DNA of 64,000 bases, taken from Maribacter antarcticus DSM 21422. GTDB taxonomy: Bacteria > Bacteroidota > Bacteroidia > Flavobacteriales > Flavobacteriaceae. How positions within the stretch are numbered: the stretch's first letter is position 1; the number at the start of each line of letters is the position of its first letter. The stretch is taken from the NCBI RefSeq assembly GCF_000621125.1, contig NZ_KK211214.1, positions 329,461 through 393,460 of the forward strand. Direction: 5' to 3'. Both the position numbers and the translations under genes were made by a program. Under the pieces are notes generated by a model that saw only the letters and a list, made by a program, of their open reading frames with translations, ran no database searches and was not told the DNA's origin. This document shows, piece by piece, positions 33,146 to 42,633 of this stretch.

Positions 33146-34159
33146 TTACTTTCGTTTTACGCGAACAACATAAGTGGCAATAATTGTATCAGCTACAGTT
33201 ATATGAGCATCATATCTGCCAGGGGTATTAAAAGTGTGTTCTAGAACATATGTGTTTTGTTGTTGAGTTACTTTTGGTGCTACTTTGTTATGAACACTAC
33301 CTCTGTTTAGAATAATACTTAGATTCTTATTTTCAAGTTTATTCTGAACATGTAGTTGAAAAGGAATAGCTTTATTTTTTAATATACGTATGTGCATTTT
33401 CTGTGGTGATTGTGGTCATACAGAAAAAGAAAAGGCTTCTTTGTAAATCACCGGCCCCAGAAGAAATTGTTCAAAAGAAGGTGGAGTATCCATCAGCGTC
33501 CATTTAGTTTCTAAGGGGTAATGGTTCTTGGCGAAAAGTTCTGGTTCTGCCAAAAAATAACCATCAAAAAAGGCGGCCTGAAATTTCGGACCTTTCTCAG
33601 TTATTAAAATGCGTTCTGCAGACCAGGTAGCGTCACATAGATACCATTTGTTGTCCAATTCAACTGCGTTCCAAGAATGATTGGGAATGCTATTTTTAGT
33701 TAAGATTAGGGTAGCTGTTCTTCCATAGCCGTCTAAAATTTTACAATTAATATCAGCTAAGTTGGCCAATTCTCGAATTAAATAAGCGTAGCCGGTACAG
33801 GCGGTTTTCTTGTGTTTGAGAAGGTTTTCAAATACTTTAGGTGTAAAGCTGTTGTTCCAATCGCGCAAAGCTTCTTGATTATCAGCATATTTTTTACGCT
33901 TTTTATGCGTCTTCAAATAGGAGGCATAATCATTTTCAATAGTTGTACTGACCCAGGTGTAAATAGCTCTGAATTTCTCTACATCTGTAGATAGATGTGT
34001 GGTTAGTTTATAGGTCAGTACAGGTAAATTCTCCAAGCTTTCGTTGGCGTATACCTTAGCAATACTGTCTGATTTTTTAAAGTTGATACCCTTAAAATCA
34101 GAACGCTGTCCGAAAGAAAAACAGCTGATGTAAAGAAATAGGGTTGTAGTCCATTTCAG
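33146..34159 (-). pseudogene. Transglutaminase-like protein gene with an in-frame TGA
   Basis: One minus-strand frame runs from a signal-like start (KWTTTLFLYISCFSFGQRSD) at about 34159 to the stop at 33146. The papain-like triad is intact: Cys in HKKTACTGYAYLI, His in PNHSWNAVEL, Asp in LCDATWSAER. The frame is broken by TGA at 33416-33418 after EAFSFSV and continues without shift as PQSPQKMHIRILKNKAIPF into a C-terminal beta domain ending VRVKRK. The expected ATG is CTG (34157-34159), overlapping the upstream stop like an ATGA junction. TTG 34036 could start a shorter product. It looks like a gene with a recent nonsense mutation, possibly still giving a truncated enzyme. Confidence 0.8.
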
Positions 34160-34893
34160 TATTTGAATAGGGATATGAATTTTTGAAAAATATTGAGTTT
34201 AGATTCATAAACACCATCTACCACAACTGTGCCCATTAGGAAAATATCTGAAGCATCAAAAGTGATAGTAATAGCTATGATGTCAGATTTACTTGCGACT
34301 ACTGTATACTCTTTGGTCTCATACCCGATATAACTAAAAACCAAGGTGTCGTCAATTTCTAATTTTTTTGGAAATTCAAATTTACCATCAAAGTCAGTTA
34401 CTACACCGCTGGCAGACTACTTTAAAACTACGTTTACACCAGCTAAGGGCAGGTTGTCCCCGTCCAAAATAGTTCCTTTTATAATGTAGGTTTCTTGATA
34501 TGGGGTAGCAACTGCTATTCTTCTCATAACCATACTCACTCCCGTACTTAAAAGCGCATTTGGTTCAGGAACTATTTGCGCACTAGCTTCTGGAGTTGTA
34601 CATAGTGCTAATAGTGAAAACCTAAAAAGCGCTATTCCTTTTGATACAAAGTTTGTGTTCATATTTTTTAATACTTTTGGTTCGTATACACTACGTTGTG
34701 AATTCTTAAAACGCCCACAGGTAGTACCCTTTGGTTTACTAAAATAGAAAATTATTTCCGTTTGGGACATAGTGGTGAAATCGATAACCTCTTTTTCACA
34801 GGAACCACAATAGCCGCCTTCTGTCGTTTTACTAAACGTATCGAATTTTTGTAAGCAAGGTTCTTTCACGGAAATTTGAATTGCATTTTTCAT
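34156..34893 (-). pseudogene. Carboxypeptidase-regulatory-like membrane protein gene with an in-frame TAG
   Basis: Starts MKNAIQISVKEPCLQKFDTF with an N-terminal cysteine module (YCGSCEKEVIDFTTMSQTEI, then TTCGRFK) that precedes membrane anchors in many Bacteroidota proteins. A hydrophobic segment (GIALFRFSLLALCTTPEASA) follows near 87-106, then the start of a carboxypeptidase D regulatory-like domain (IKGTILDGDNLPLAGVNVVL). TAG at 34417-34419 interrupts it; the same frame continues SASGVVTDFDGKFEFPKKLE and VFSYIGYETKEYTVVA to TGA 34156. Removing the TAG restores a complete 245-codon gene. It is coupled to the transglutaminase gene, which is also broken. Confidence 0.8.
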
Positions 34894-35148
34894 AATTATG
34901 TTGGTTTTATATTATACCTCTAAACTAGGATAGAAGCGTTTAGTATGAAACCACCAATGAGGGTGCTAAGGGTTTGAGTGAGGGAATGGCGTCTAAAGTG
35001 GAAACGCAAGGTTCAGGTTTAAGTTCACAAACAAAAACCAAATCAACTACAAAGTTAAAACGAGTTTCATTGCTTTGTTAATTCGTATTTTTAAATTCTA
35101 ATCAATAAAGTAGTTAGTTTTTAAACCTACAACCATAGAAAGCTAACG

Positions 35149-38100
35149 CTATCCCCCAACGTTAACCCGAACCCCTGCTGAATGACTATTAAACTCTGGA
35201 GCATACATGCTCTGTATGGTCGTAATCCCGTTGCTGAAACCCCCTGCGTTGTTTACACGTACATCATACTCGAATACAAAAACGCCCTTTGGTAGGTAAT
35301 CAAAAAAGAAGTTAGTACTCGCATCTTTGGTAGCTTCGTAATAGCCTAAGCCATCTTGCCATTTGTATTCGGAGATGACGTTTATGGGTTCAAAACCAGC
35401 GGCACGCATATCTTTCATGTGCACAAATTCCATTGGGCGATCGGCTCGTAGTTCAATACGGACGCGAATCAAGTCTCCCACCTTTAAGTCTGTCTTACTA
35501 GTGATTTCCGAAATCTCTTCACCTGTATCCGTATTCTTTTTAAGGAATAATTTCTTCTTTAATTTTAAAGGCGTTTCCGCCGTTGTAATCTTATCCAAAT
35601 CCTCAAAGTATTGCCAATACAACGCTCCCCAAGCAATGCCCTCTCCTTTCTTGGAAATTTGTACTTCAGCCATTTTTGGGTTTACTTCGGTACCATTCCA
35701 TGCCGTTTTGTAATATCCTGTTCCAGCCTCTACTTTTACATTTTCCAGTTTGGAAGGTGTTATTTTTTCTTCTCCGACCAAAACATCAACAGCATCGGTA
35801 ATGGATAACCACTCACTACCTTGTAGGAGCAATGCGTAAACAGCTTCGGTAGTTGCTTTTGTAGTCTTCCACTGGTTGGTCTGCTTGTTTTTTAATAACC
35901 AGGTTTTAAGATTATCAATGGTTTTAATATCCTTTGGGTAGATTTCTGAAAAGGCTTCAATCAATAAAGCCTGTGTTTCAATTGGAGCCTGATACCAATG
36001 CCATGAGCTTGTGTTTTTCTTCCAATACATACCTAATTTTTCAGAAGTAATACTATTCTCTTCCAATGCCCTCAGTATCTTTTCTGAAGTTTGAGAATCA
36101 TCGCTTCGGTGCATAATCAAGGCCAACATCCCTTGGGAATACAATCCTTTGTTTTTCCAGTACTTCTCCGTTTGTACTTTATAATAATCTTGGATGTCAT
36201 TCGCTTTTTTAGAAGTTTTGAATTCCTTAAAAAAGCTACGCATATATAAGTAATGAATTTGTGTTTGGCTCAAATGATCGTCGTTGATATTTGAGGCGTA
36301 CTTTTTCATGTTGTTGTACTCTTTGATAAATTCCTTATCTAGATATTGGATAGCGTTGTGAATAATGGGTTGGGTCTCGACTGCGTTTGATGTGACATTT
36401 AGTTGGGTTAAATGCCCCAAGCCTGCAATAATATGTTGTGTTACAAAACGACTATCTGGACCACCATTGAACCAAGCCCATGCACCCGAACCTTTTTGGT
36501 TTTGTTTTAATTTGTTCAAAGCAATGGCTTGCTCGCTTTTCATTTTGTTCAAATTAAACAGCAGGGCGATACGTTTTTTCTGTTCGGTTTCTGATTGTGC
36601 ATCTCGTAACCATGGCGTTTCTTGAATCAAAAGCGATTTCAATTCTTGGTTCTTTTCCAAGGTACTCACCAGCGCATCTGAATTCGCCCATTGTTTGAAT
36701 ACGTCTTCAATTCTTGGATTGCTATTGGCAATATAACTTGCTAGGGTATTCGCATAATACTTAGAAAAAGTTTGCTCGTTGCACTCATACGGATATTCCA
36801 TTAAATAGGGGAGTGCCTGAACGGCATACCAAGCTGGATTCGAAGTTATCTCCAGGGTCAACTTGTGGTGCTTTAAAGTAGTTGACTTGGTTGCTTTCAA
36901 CTTATCTAAAGTGAAGGTTTTGGTTTGGTTGCTTCTTACCCACATTGGTAACGTTTCTGTAACCAAAATCCTATTGGTAAGCACGGGTAATACATTTTGT
37001 TCTCCATCACTAACATCTCCAGCCTTTGCCGTAACTGTATATTGAATAGCTTGAATTTCAGCAGGAATTTTTAGGCGCCATGATACTTGGGTGTTGCCTA
37101 CGGAATCTACTTTGAAATTAGTTTCAGCTTTATTCACGCCGACCTCGGCAAGGTCTCCTATGGAGGATATTAGTAATTTTTTTGAAATAGTTAAACCAGA
37201 AACCGCATCTACCAATTCTATTTTAGCAATGCCTGAAAGTGCCTTCTCCGTTAGGTTGGCGATTTTGGTGCTGATAACGATTTCATCGCCTTCTCTTAAA
37301 AAACGAGGAGCATTCGGAATAATCATCAACTCTTTTTGAGTAACGGTTCGTAGGGTTCGGTTCGAACTCCCCAAACTCTTGGTATGCACCAATAATTGTA
37401 AATTCCATTTGGTAAGGGCTTCTGGAGTTGTAAAACTGAAGGATACATTGCCTTCCTGATCGGTTTGTAATTGTGGGAAGAAGAAAGCTGTTTCCTGAAG
37501 GTTTTTACGGATTTGAACTTCTTCAGTAGCGTTCTTAGTATTTTCTTTTGCTTCGTTTCCGAAAGCACTATTAGCCTCGCTGATGGCCAAACCATCAACT
37601 CTTCCTTCTAGAACTTCTGAAAGTTCCATATCTTCCATACTCACCTCTGCTTCTGCACCCGGAGCAGCCTTCTTCATCATCCTTTGGGAGACTCCACTTG
37701 CGTAACCACGAATTCTAACCTTATTACCAAAATAAAGCCCAAACCAATTGAACGAATCAAAACTCGGATTGCTATAACCATAAGATTCGTTATCCTGATA
37801 TGTACTGAAAGAACTATTCATAAAACAACGGTAGGCATTTGTTCGTCTATTCGAATAATAAGTAGGCTTTGCCAAAGGACTGAAGCTCCAGTAATGTCCT
37901 CTGAACGTATCCAATGAGGCATCATACATGCTTGCTAATAATTCAGCAGCTACTTTATCACCTTTAGGGCCTTTAATTTTAAAAGACCACCTTTCATCAG
38001 TACCAGGTTGTAATTTGTCCCTAAAGGTAACCGTCTCTATTTGTAAATCGGTACTTGGGTAGGGTACTTTAATGTTCAAAGCACCGGAATGAAAATAGTT

Positions 38101-41100
38101 ATAAACAGAATAACTATATGAAATCGCGAACCCACCTAAATCTTCCTTGGTCACAGGAATTATGAAGCTGTCAGAATTTTTATTTAAGCTTATGATTTTG
38201 GTATCGATTACCTTTCTATCTTTTTCAATAGTTACGGTAACATTAATGTCTTCGGCATTGGAAAAGACTGTTACTTTGACTTTTTCTCCTGCTAAATAGG
38301 TTTTCTTGTCTGTTTTAATTTGAAATAATTGATTATCCGCTAGTTTTTTGTCATTATGGCTGAATACTGTGGTTTCCAAGACATCTTTGACCTCCTTACC
38401 AAATTTGTCCTCGGTCACCAATTCAAGAATATATTTACCGGACATCCATTTCTTGAGGTTTCCTAAAGAGAGTTCCTTGGATGTGCTGGTGTCAAAATTC
38501 GATTGCCAAACAAGTGCTCCTTTTTTCCAAGTAGCCGCGTCGTGTTCGTTAGTGAAAGCGTCGTGTGGGAATAACATCTTGAATTCTTGTTTCGAAAGGC
38601 CTTCGTAATCCGGAGCCGCCCATGTTCGCGGTCTTATAACAGCTTTAGGAGCTTTTAATTTGTATATTTTAACGGTTCCTTTTGCGGGTACGAATTGTCC
38701 GTTAAGGTTGTTTGTTGAAATCGTTAATTTTTGGTGTTTTTCATCTTTGTCTAGTGGGTTCGCCAACATCATACTTGCTGTTAACGTATGATAGCCGACC
38801 GTTACAAACGTGGAAGTACTGTGCGTTTCTCCGTTTATATCGGTAACATCTGCGGTTACCTCGTAATTGAAAGTGGGTAAGTTCTTTTTAACCGTGCTAT
38901 TATCAGGAATTGCTTTGAAAGCTATGGAATACCTGCCCGAACCATCTGTTTTGGTTTCGCCATGTGCGATTTCTTGAGGTGTTGTATTTCCATAGGCGTA
39001 TCTCCAGTAATACCATCTTGGGTAATACACGGAGCGTTTTACGCGATAGGTGACCTTAGCATCTGTAATGTTGCTTCCTACGTAAGCGGTAGCGGTTCCG
39101 TTTACAGTTACGCTATCGTTTACTTTATAACTTTCCGTAATTGGTTTAAAAGAGGTTTCGAATTTTGGCCGTTTGTATTCCTCCACAGAAAAGCTGGCAT
39201 AGCCGCTTAAATTAAAGACTGCAGAATGTACTTGCATCGAAAATTGACCCGTGAGCCCGTTGTTGGGCAATATAAATTGCCCAGAAAAAGAACCATAATC
39301 ATTGGTTGTGAAATCAGCTGTGTTTACCACTTGACCATTCACATCTTTCAGTTCAACCGAAACTTTCGTGTTCTCTAAAAGAGAAGAATTTTTTTTAGAC
39401 CGTTTTAGAGCAATCCCCTTAAAATATAAAGGTTGCCCCGGTCTGTATATGCTCCGGTCCGTAAATAGAAAACAGGAATAAGGAACTGCTGGAGTTGTTT
39501 GGTCATACCCGCGATACATGTAATAATCACGGAAAAAAGCAATGTCTTTTTCATGATTAATTGTAATACTGAGGTCGCTCCACTCTTTTTCAGCTCTTTT
39601 GATAGAAACGGTTCCTGTTTTATTGGAAACGAAGGTTTTGCTTAATCGTTTGCCATCATAATTCAGGCGATAGCGAAAAGTCAGTTTAGCACCAACAATA
39701 GGTTTACCGTTATTTCTATCCACTACTTGAAAATCCTGATGGGTTTCGGTCTGGGTTTCTACTAAAGCTAGGTTGGTCGCTTGGACTTGAGCGTAGGTAA
39801 AGGTTTTGTCTGTTTTGTCCTTTGGTTTAGCTAAGATTATATAGTAGCCATTTTCTAACGGGGGCATGACTATTTCGGTACCATGCGATTGGTAATCACT
39901 CTCATTTTTCAAGGATGCCTCCCATGATTTTGCAACCGATAATTTTTGGATAAATACGAGTTGCTTTTCTTTATCATATTCCTCTTCAAAAGCGCTCCAT
40001 TGTTTTTGTGTGATGGAGCGTGCACTGAGCTGCAGACTGTCATAATTTTTATAATTGACTAATAACCTAGCCGTTTTATTTATGGGAATATGACGCTCCA
40101 TAGTTAATTGTAAGCTCTTTGCAAGAATTTGGGATTTTAATGCTTTACATTTTTCTGCACCTCTAGTATCCGGATTTTCTTTCAATACTTTTTCGCATAA
40201 TTCAAGTGCTTCTTTTTTCTTCCATCGGTATTCTTCATTGGTTTTAGGCTGATATGAATTTCCTTGTTGGCTCAGCAGCACCGTTATCTCATAGTTGTAT
40301 AAACTTGACGCTGCCTTTCCTTTTCTAGTGGATGCCGCATTCTGCAGTGCTTCTAAATATTGCTGGTCTTTATTTTCGAAAACAGCGTTTTGATAAACAA
40401 ATTGTAGTCGTTGTAAATCCACTTCCGCAAAGGCGTATGGTTGTTCCGACGATAAATGCAGCGTTAATAGTTTTTGATAAATACTCAGTGCTTTGGCTTG
40501 TAAGGAGGTGTCGTCCGCAGTAGATATACGCAATTGGGTAAATGCATATCCATCACATAAAAATTCTGGATCATCAATTTCGAATTTATCAGCAGGTCTT
40601 GTACTATTGTTCTCGCTTGTGGCGTAAAATGTAAGTGCATTTTGTGCTAATAGGTCGAATAGGGTAGGGCGGTATTCTTCGGAACCTTCTTGTTTATTTA
40701 GGATGGTATCAAACTTGGCCACAGGAGTTTGTTTTAATTCCACCTCGTTTTGGAGCGAAGCATCCAAATGAAGGCTTATTTCTTTAAAGAGCGTAGTCAA
40801 ATCCCAAGTTCTAAAATCAACGGAATCTACTTTGGTGTTCGTTTTGGACCGGTTATAAAACTGGTATCTGTTTTGTTTAAAAAATTGCCAATACAAATTC
40901 GCTAAATAACCTTCTAGCACATTTTTGATCGGAAATTCCGCGAATGCGATTTCTTTTTTAAAATCTTTTATGATGTTCAGTTGGGCATCTTCCTCCAAAG
41001 TCATGGCATACTTTGATGCGAAGAGCAGTGCCTTTATGATTTGAGGTGAATTCTTTTCTTTTTTGGCCTTTTTAGAAATGAAGGATACCACTTTTAAAGT

Positions 41101-41232
41101 AGACTTCGTTAGTGCATCCCTTTCGAGTTTTTCGACCTGCTGCCAAAGTACTTCAAAGGATTCATTATTTTTTTGAGATTGTGCTATTTGAGAAAATAGG
41201 AGTATAGTTATAAGGATTACAATATGTTTCAT
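35149..41232 (-). CDS. Alpha-2-macroglobulin family protein
   Basis: 2,027 aa secreted giant. Signal peptide MKHIVILITILLFSQIAQSQ. An N-terminal helical part (~20-400) is followed by macroglobulin domains; FTDRSIYRPGQPLYFKGIAL near 595 marks MG2. A low-complexity insert near 1180-1215 resembles a TonB plug (MEDMELSEVLEGRVDGLAIS). The A2M core begins ETAFFFPQLQTDQEGNVSFS (~1235). The thioester motif C1484-N-E-Q1487 (YPYECNEQTFSKYYAN) is intact, followed by the alpha-toroid thioester domain and a receptor-like C-terminus. Such proteins trap attacking proteases; in Bacteroidota it would sit at the outer membrane or be periplasmic. No penicillin-binding partner gene is adjacent. The usual A2M length in this phylum is similar. 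Confidence 0.92.
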   Translation of the reverse strand: MKHIVILITILLFSQIAQSQKNNESFEVLWQQVEKLERDALTKSTLKVVSFISKKAKKEKNSPQIIKALLFASKYAMTLEEDAQLNIIKDFKKEIAFAEFPIKNVLEGYLANLYWQFFKQNRYQFYNRSKTNTKVDSVDFRTWDLTTLFKEISLHLDASLQNEVELKQTPVAKFDTILNKQEGSEEYRPTLFDLLAQNALTFYATSENNSTRPADKFEIDDPEFLCDGYAFTQLRISTADDTSLQAKALSIYQKLLTLHLSSEQPYAFAEVDLQRLQFVYQNAVFENKDQQYLEALQNAASTRKGKAASSLYNYEITVLLSQQGNSYQPKTNEEYRWKKKEALELCEKVLKENPDTRGAEKCKALKSQILAKSLQLTMERHIPINKTARLLVNYKNYDSLQLSARSITQKQWSAFEEEYDKEKQLVFIQKLSVAKSWEASLKNESDYQSHGTEIVMPPLENGYYIILAKPKDKTDKTFTYAQVQATNLALVETQTETHQDFQVVDRNNGKPIVGAKLTFRYRLNYDGKRLSKTFVSNKTGTVSIKRAEKEWSDLSITINHEKDIAFFRDYYMYRGYDQTTPAVPYSCFLFTDRSIYRPGQPLYFKGIALKRSKKNSSLLENTKVSVELKDVNGQVVNTADFTTNDYGSFSGQFILPNNGLTGQFSMQVHSAVFNLSGYASFSVEEYKRPKFETSFKPITESYKVNDSVTVNGTATAYVGSNITDAKVTYRVKRSVYYPRWYYWRYAYGNTTPQEIAHGETKTDGSGRYSIAFKAIPDNSTVKKNLPTFNYEVTADVTDINGETHSTSTFVTVGYHTLTASMMLANPLDKDEKHQKLTISTNNLNGQFVPAKGTVKIYKLKAPKAVIRPRTWAAPDYEGLSKQEFKMLFPHDAFTNEHDAATWKKGALVWQSNFDTSTSKELSLGNLKKWMSGKYILELVTEDKFGKEVKDVLETTVFSHNDKKLADNQLFQIKTDKKTYLAGEKVKVTVFSNAEDINVTVTIEKDRKVIDTKIISLNKNSDSFIIPVTKEDLGGFAISYSYSVYNYFHSGALNIKVPYPSTDLQIETVTFRDKLQPGTDERWSFKIKGPKGDKVAAELLASMYDASLDTFRGHYWSFSPLAKPTYYSNRRTNAYRCFMNSSFSTYQDNESYGYSNPSFDSFNWFGLYFGNKVRIRGYASGVSQRMMKKAAPGAEAEVSMEDMELSEVLEGRVDGLAISEANSAFGNEAKENTKNATEEVQIRKNLQETAFFFPQLQTDQEGNVSFSFTTPEALTKWNLQLLVHTKSLGSSNRTLRTVTQKELMIIPNAPRFLREGDEIVISTKIANLTEKALSGIAKIELVDAVSGLTISKKLLISSIGDLAEVGVNKAETNFKVDSVGNTQVSWRLKIPAEIQAIQYTVTAKAGDVSDGEQNVLPVLTNRILVTETLPMWVRSNQTKTFTLDKLKATKSTTLKHHKLTLEITSNPAWYAVQALPYLMEYPYECNEQTFSKYYANTLASYIANSNPRIEDVFKQWANSDALVSTLEKNQELKSLLIQETPWLRDAQSETEQKKRIALLFNLNKMKSEQAIALNKLKQNQKGSGAWAWFNGGPDSRFVTQHIIAGLGHLTQLNVTSNAVETQPIIHNAIQYLDKEFIKEYNNMKKYASNINDDHLSQTQIHYLYMRSFFKEFKTSKKANDIQDYYKVQTEKYWKNKGLYSQGMLALIMHRSDDSQTSEKILRALEENSITSEKLGMYWKKNTSSWHWYQAPIETQALLIEAFSEIYPKDIKTIDNLKTWLLKNKQTNQWKTTKATTEAVYALLLQGSEWLSITDAVDVLVGEEKITPSKLENVKVEAGTGYYKTAWNGTEVNPKMAEVQISKKGEGIAWGALYWQYFEDLDKITTAETPLKLKKKLFLKKNTDTGEEISEITSKTDLKVGDLIRVRIELRADRPMEFVHMKDMRAAGFEPINVISEYKWQDGLGYYEATKDASTNFFFDYLPKGVFVFEYDVRVNNAGGFSNGITTIQSMYAPEFNSHSAGVRVNVGG

Positions 41233-41297
41233 TGCACAAAATATTAGGCTATACGCTTTATAAAGAATGGTTTAGCGCCAAGTAGCGTAGGTGATTT

Positions 41298-41325
41298 CAA
41301 AGTTACATACAAAGATGTAGCCAAA
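41298..41325 (-). promoter_or_regulatory. Promoter of the A2M gene
   Basis: On the minus strand TAACTTTG (41298-41305) fits TAnnTTTG and is preceded by TTTG (41322-41325) with a 16-nt spacer, slightly short of the usual 19. The A2M ATG is about 65 bases downstream. Confidence 0.5.
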
Positions 41326-41377
41326 AGCACCACTAAACAATGAAAAGTGAGGGAAAGGGCGGTTTGGTCTAGGGAAA

Positions 41378-41426
41378 GCTCCTTTGAAGCACCTTAGTCC
41401 TCAAAGGGAGCATTCCTATTGGAATG
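41378..41426. repeat. Tandem hairpins between A2M and SDR genes
   Basis: GCTCCTTTGA (41378-41387) pairs with TCAAAGGGAGC (41401-41411) with one bulge, and directly after it CATTCC (41411-41416) pairs with GGAATG (41421-41426) around TATT. The stretch is richer in G+C than its surroundings and ends near CACCTCCCC...GGGGTG (41431-41456). It could terminate the SDR-cupin transcript or be a copy of a dispersed repeat. It has no long T-run. Confidence 0.5.
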
Positions 41427-41457
41427 AAGCCACCTCCCCTAAGACAAGTCGGGGTGC

Positions 41458-42243
41458 TTATAAAGATTTAAGTAATCCCCCATCAATCGGAATTTGGGTG
41501 CCAGTAATATAAGCAGCCTTATCCGAAGCTAAAAAAGTAACTAAATATCCGTATTCTTCTGGGTCTCCAATTCGTTTTACAGGAACCTTAGATTGCATAT
41601 CAGCTAACACTTCATCTTCTGAAACTCCTAATTGTTCTGCTTTTTTTGCATTCAGCTGCGCGATACGTTCCGTGTCAAAGTAACCTGTTAGAATATTGTT
41701 TACTGTAATTTGTTTGTCTCCCACATCCGTAGCCAGTGACTTCGCCCAAGTAACCAAGCTTGCCCGAATCGAATTTGATAAGGCGAGGTAAGACAAAGGT
41801 TCTTTTACGGATACAGAAGCAACATTAATGATACGTCCCCATCGGTTCTGCATCATATGCCGTAAGGCCAATTCTGTCGTAAAAACTACCGTTTTAAAAA
41901 GTAAATCAAAAGCTACTTGATAGTCGTTTACTTGTTTTTCAAGTGTATTTCCGGCAGCTGGACCTTGGGTGTTGTTTACTAAAATATCAACAGAATTAGA
42001 TTCAAAATAAGCTGATATGATTTTTTTATACCCTTTGTAATCGGAAAAATCTACCACCAAATATCGATGGGATTGACGTTCCGAGATTGATAAGCTCTGT
42101 AAAGTAGTTTTTAGCTTTTGTTCATTTCTCGCCATAAGCGTAACACTCGCGCCACTTTCCGCCAGTTGAATAGCAATTGCTTTACCAATACCGCCACTAG
42201 CACCGCCAACAAGTGCTTTTTTTCCTATTAAAGAGATTTTCAT
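41458..42243 (-). CDS. Short-chain dehydrogenase/reductase
   Basis: 261 aa Rossmann enzyme. NAD(P) binding: ALVGGASGGIGKAIAIQLAE; NNTQGPAAG corresponds to the NNAG motif; INVASVSVKEPLSYLALSNS holds the catalytic Ser and Tyr. The lysine of YxxxK is not at its place (YLALS), a change typical of an SDR subgroup with LSNxxRA after the active site. The C-terminus AAYITGTQIPIDGGLLKSL is standard for 3-oxoacyl-ACP-reductase-like members. It follows a cupin gene by 31 bp on the same strand; the substrate is unknown. Confidence 0.88.
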   Translation of the reverse strand: MKISLIGKKALVGGASGGIGKAIAIQLAESGASVTLMARNEQKLKTTLQSLSISERQSHRYLVVDFSDYKGYKKIISAYFESNSVDILVNNTQGPAAGNTLEKQVNDYQVAFDLLFKTVVFTTELALRHMMQNRWGRIINVASVSVKEPLSYLALSNSIRASLVTWAKSLATDVGDKQITVNNILTGYFDTERIAQLNAKKAEQLGVSEDEVLADMQSKVPVKRIGDPEEYGYLVTFLASDKAAYITGTQIPIDGGLLKSL

Positions 42244-42274
42244 ACAATTATGTTTTACTAACGACGTCTAACGT

Positions 42275-42592
42275 TTATTTATATTCCTCCCGAACCGGAC
42301 TAAACACATCCATTAATTTACAAGGGGTCAGTGCTTTTCCACTATGTGGAATATTTGCGGCAATAGGTACAATAGCTCCTGGAAGGTAGATTTTTGTTTC
42401 TCCATCCAGAGTAAATTCGAATTTCCCTTCCATAACATGCATAATCTGTTCGTGTATATGATTATGCTCCGGTACGGCCGCATCTTTTTCAACATCCCAA
42501 AAAACAAGGGACATCGTTTTTGTATGTATAAGTTTACCATGGTATCCTGGTATGATTTCTCTAGATGCTATTTTATCAAGGTTTATGCTCAC
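42275..42592 (-). CDS. Cupin-domain protein
   Basis: 105 aa single cupin. Metal-ligand motif AAVPEHNHIHEQIMHVMEGK (G-x5-HxH-x3,4-E-like) and the second motif PGAIVPIAANIPHSGKAL with its His are both present. The start is GTG 42590-42592 (MSINLDKIAS); no better ATG exists in frame. It probably forms an operon with the SDR gene, so a joint role in small-molecule metabolism is likely but undefined. Divergent from mpl. Confidence 0.88.
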   Translation of the reverse strand: MSINLDKIASREIIPGYHGKLIHTKTMSLVFWDVEKDAAVPEHNHIHEQIMHVMEGKFEFTLDGETKIYLPGAIVPIAANIPHSGKALTPCKLMDVFSPVREEYK

Positions 42593-42633
42593 AACACTAA
42601 GTTTTTAACGAAGATAAAAATAAACCAGTGGTT

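Noticed and set aside
33146..33397. Independent 83-residue gene MHIRILKNK...
   Set aside because: It is in the same frame as the transglutaminase-like gene upstream and continues its C-terminal domain after one TGA, so it is the 3' part of that gene rather than a separate one.
34156..34344. Independent 62-residue gene MVFSYIGYE...
   Set aside because: It is the in-frame continuation of the carboxypeptidase-regulatory-like gene after TAG 34417-34419.
33416..34419. Stop-codon recoding (selenocysteine at TGA, pyrrolysine at TAG)
   Set aside because: Two different stop codons in two neighbouring genes, no visible recoding hairpin after either, no catalytic role for the positions, and a third lesion at the start codon. 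Simple nonsense decay explains all three.
37326..37598. 90-residue minus-strand ORF within the A2M gene
   Set aside because: It is another frame of the A2M gene, which is fully open and well conserved there. No start context or protein pattern.
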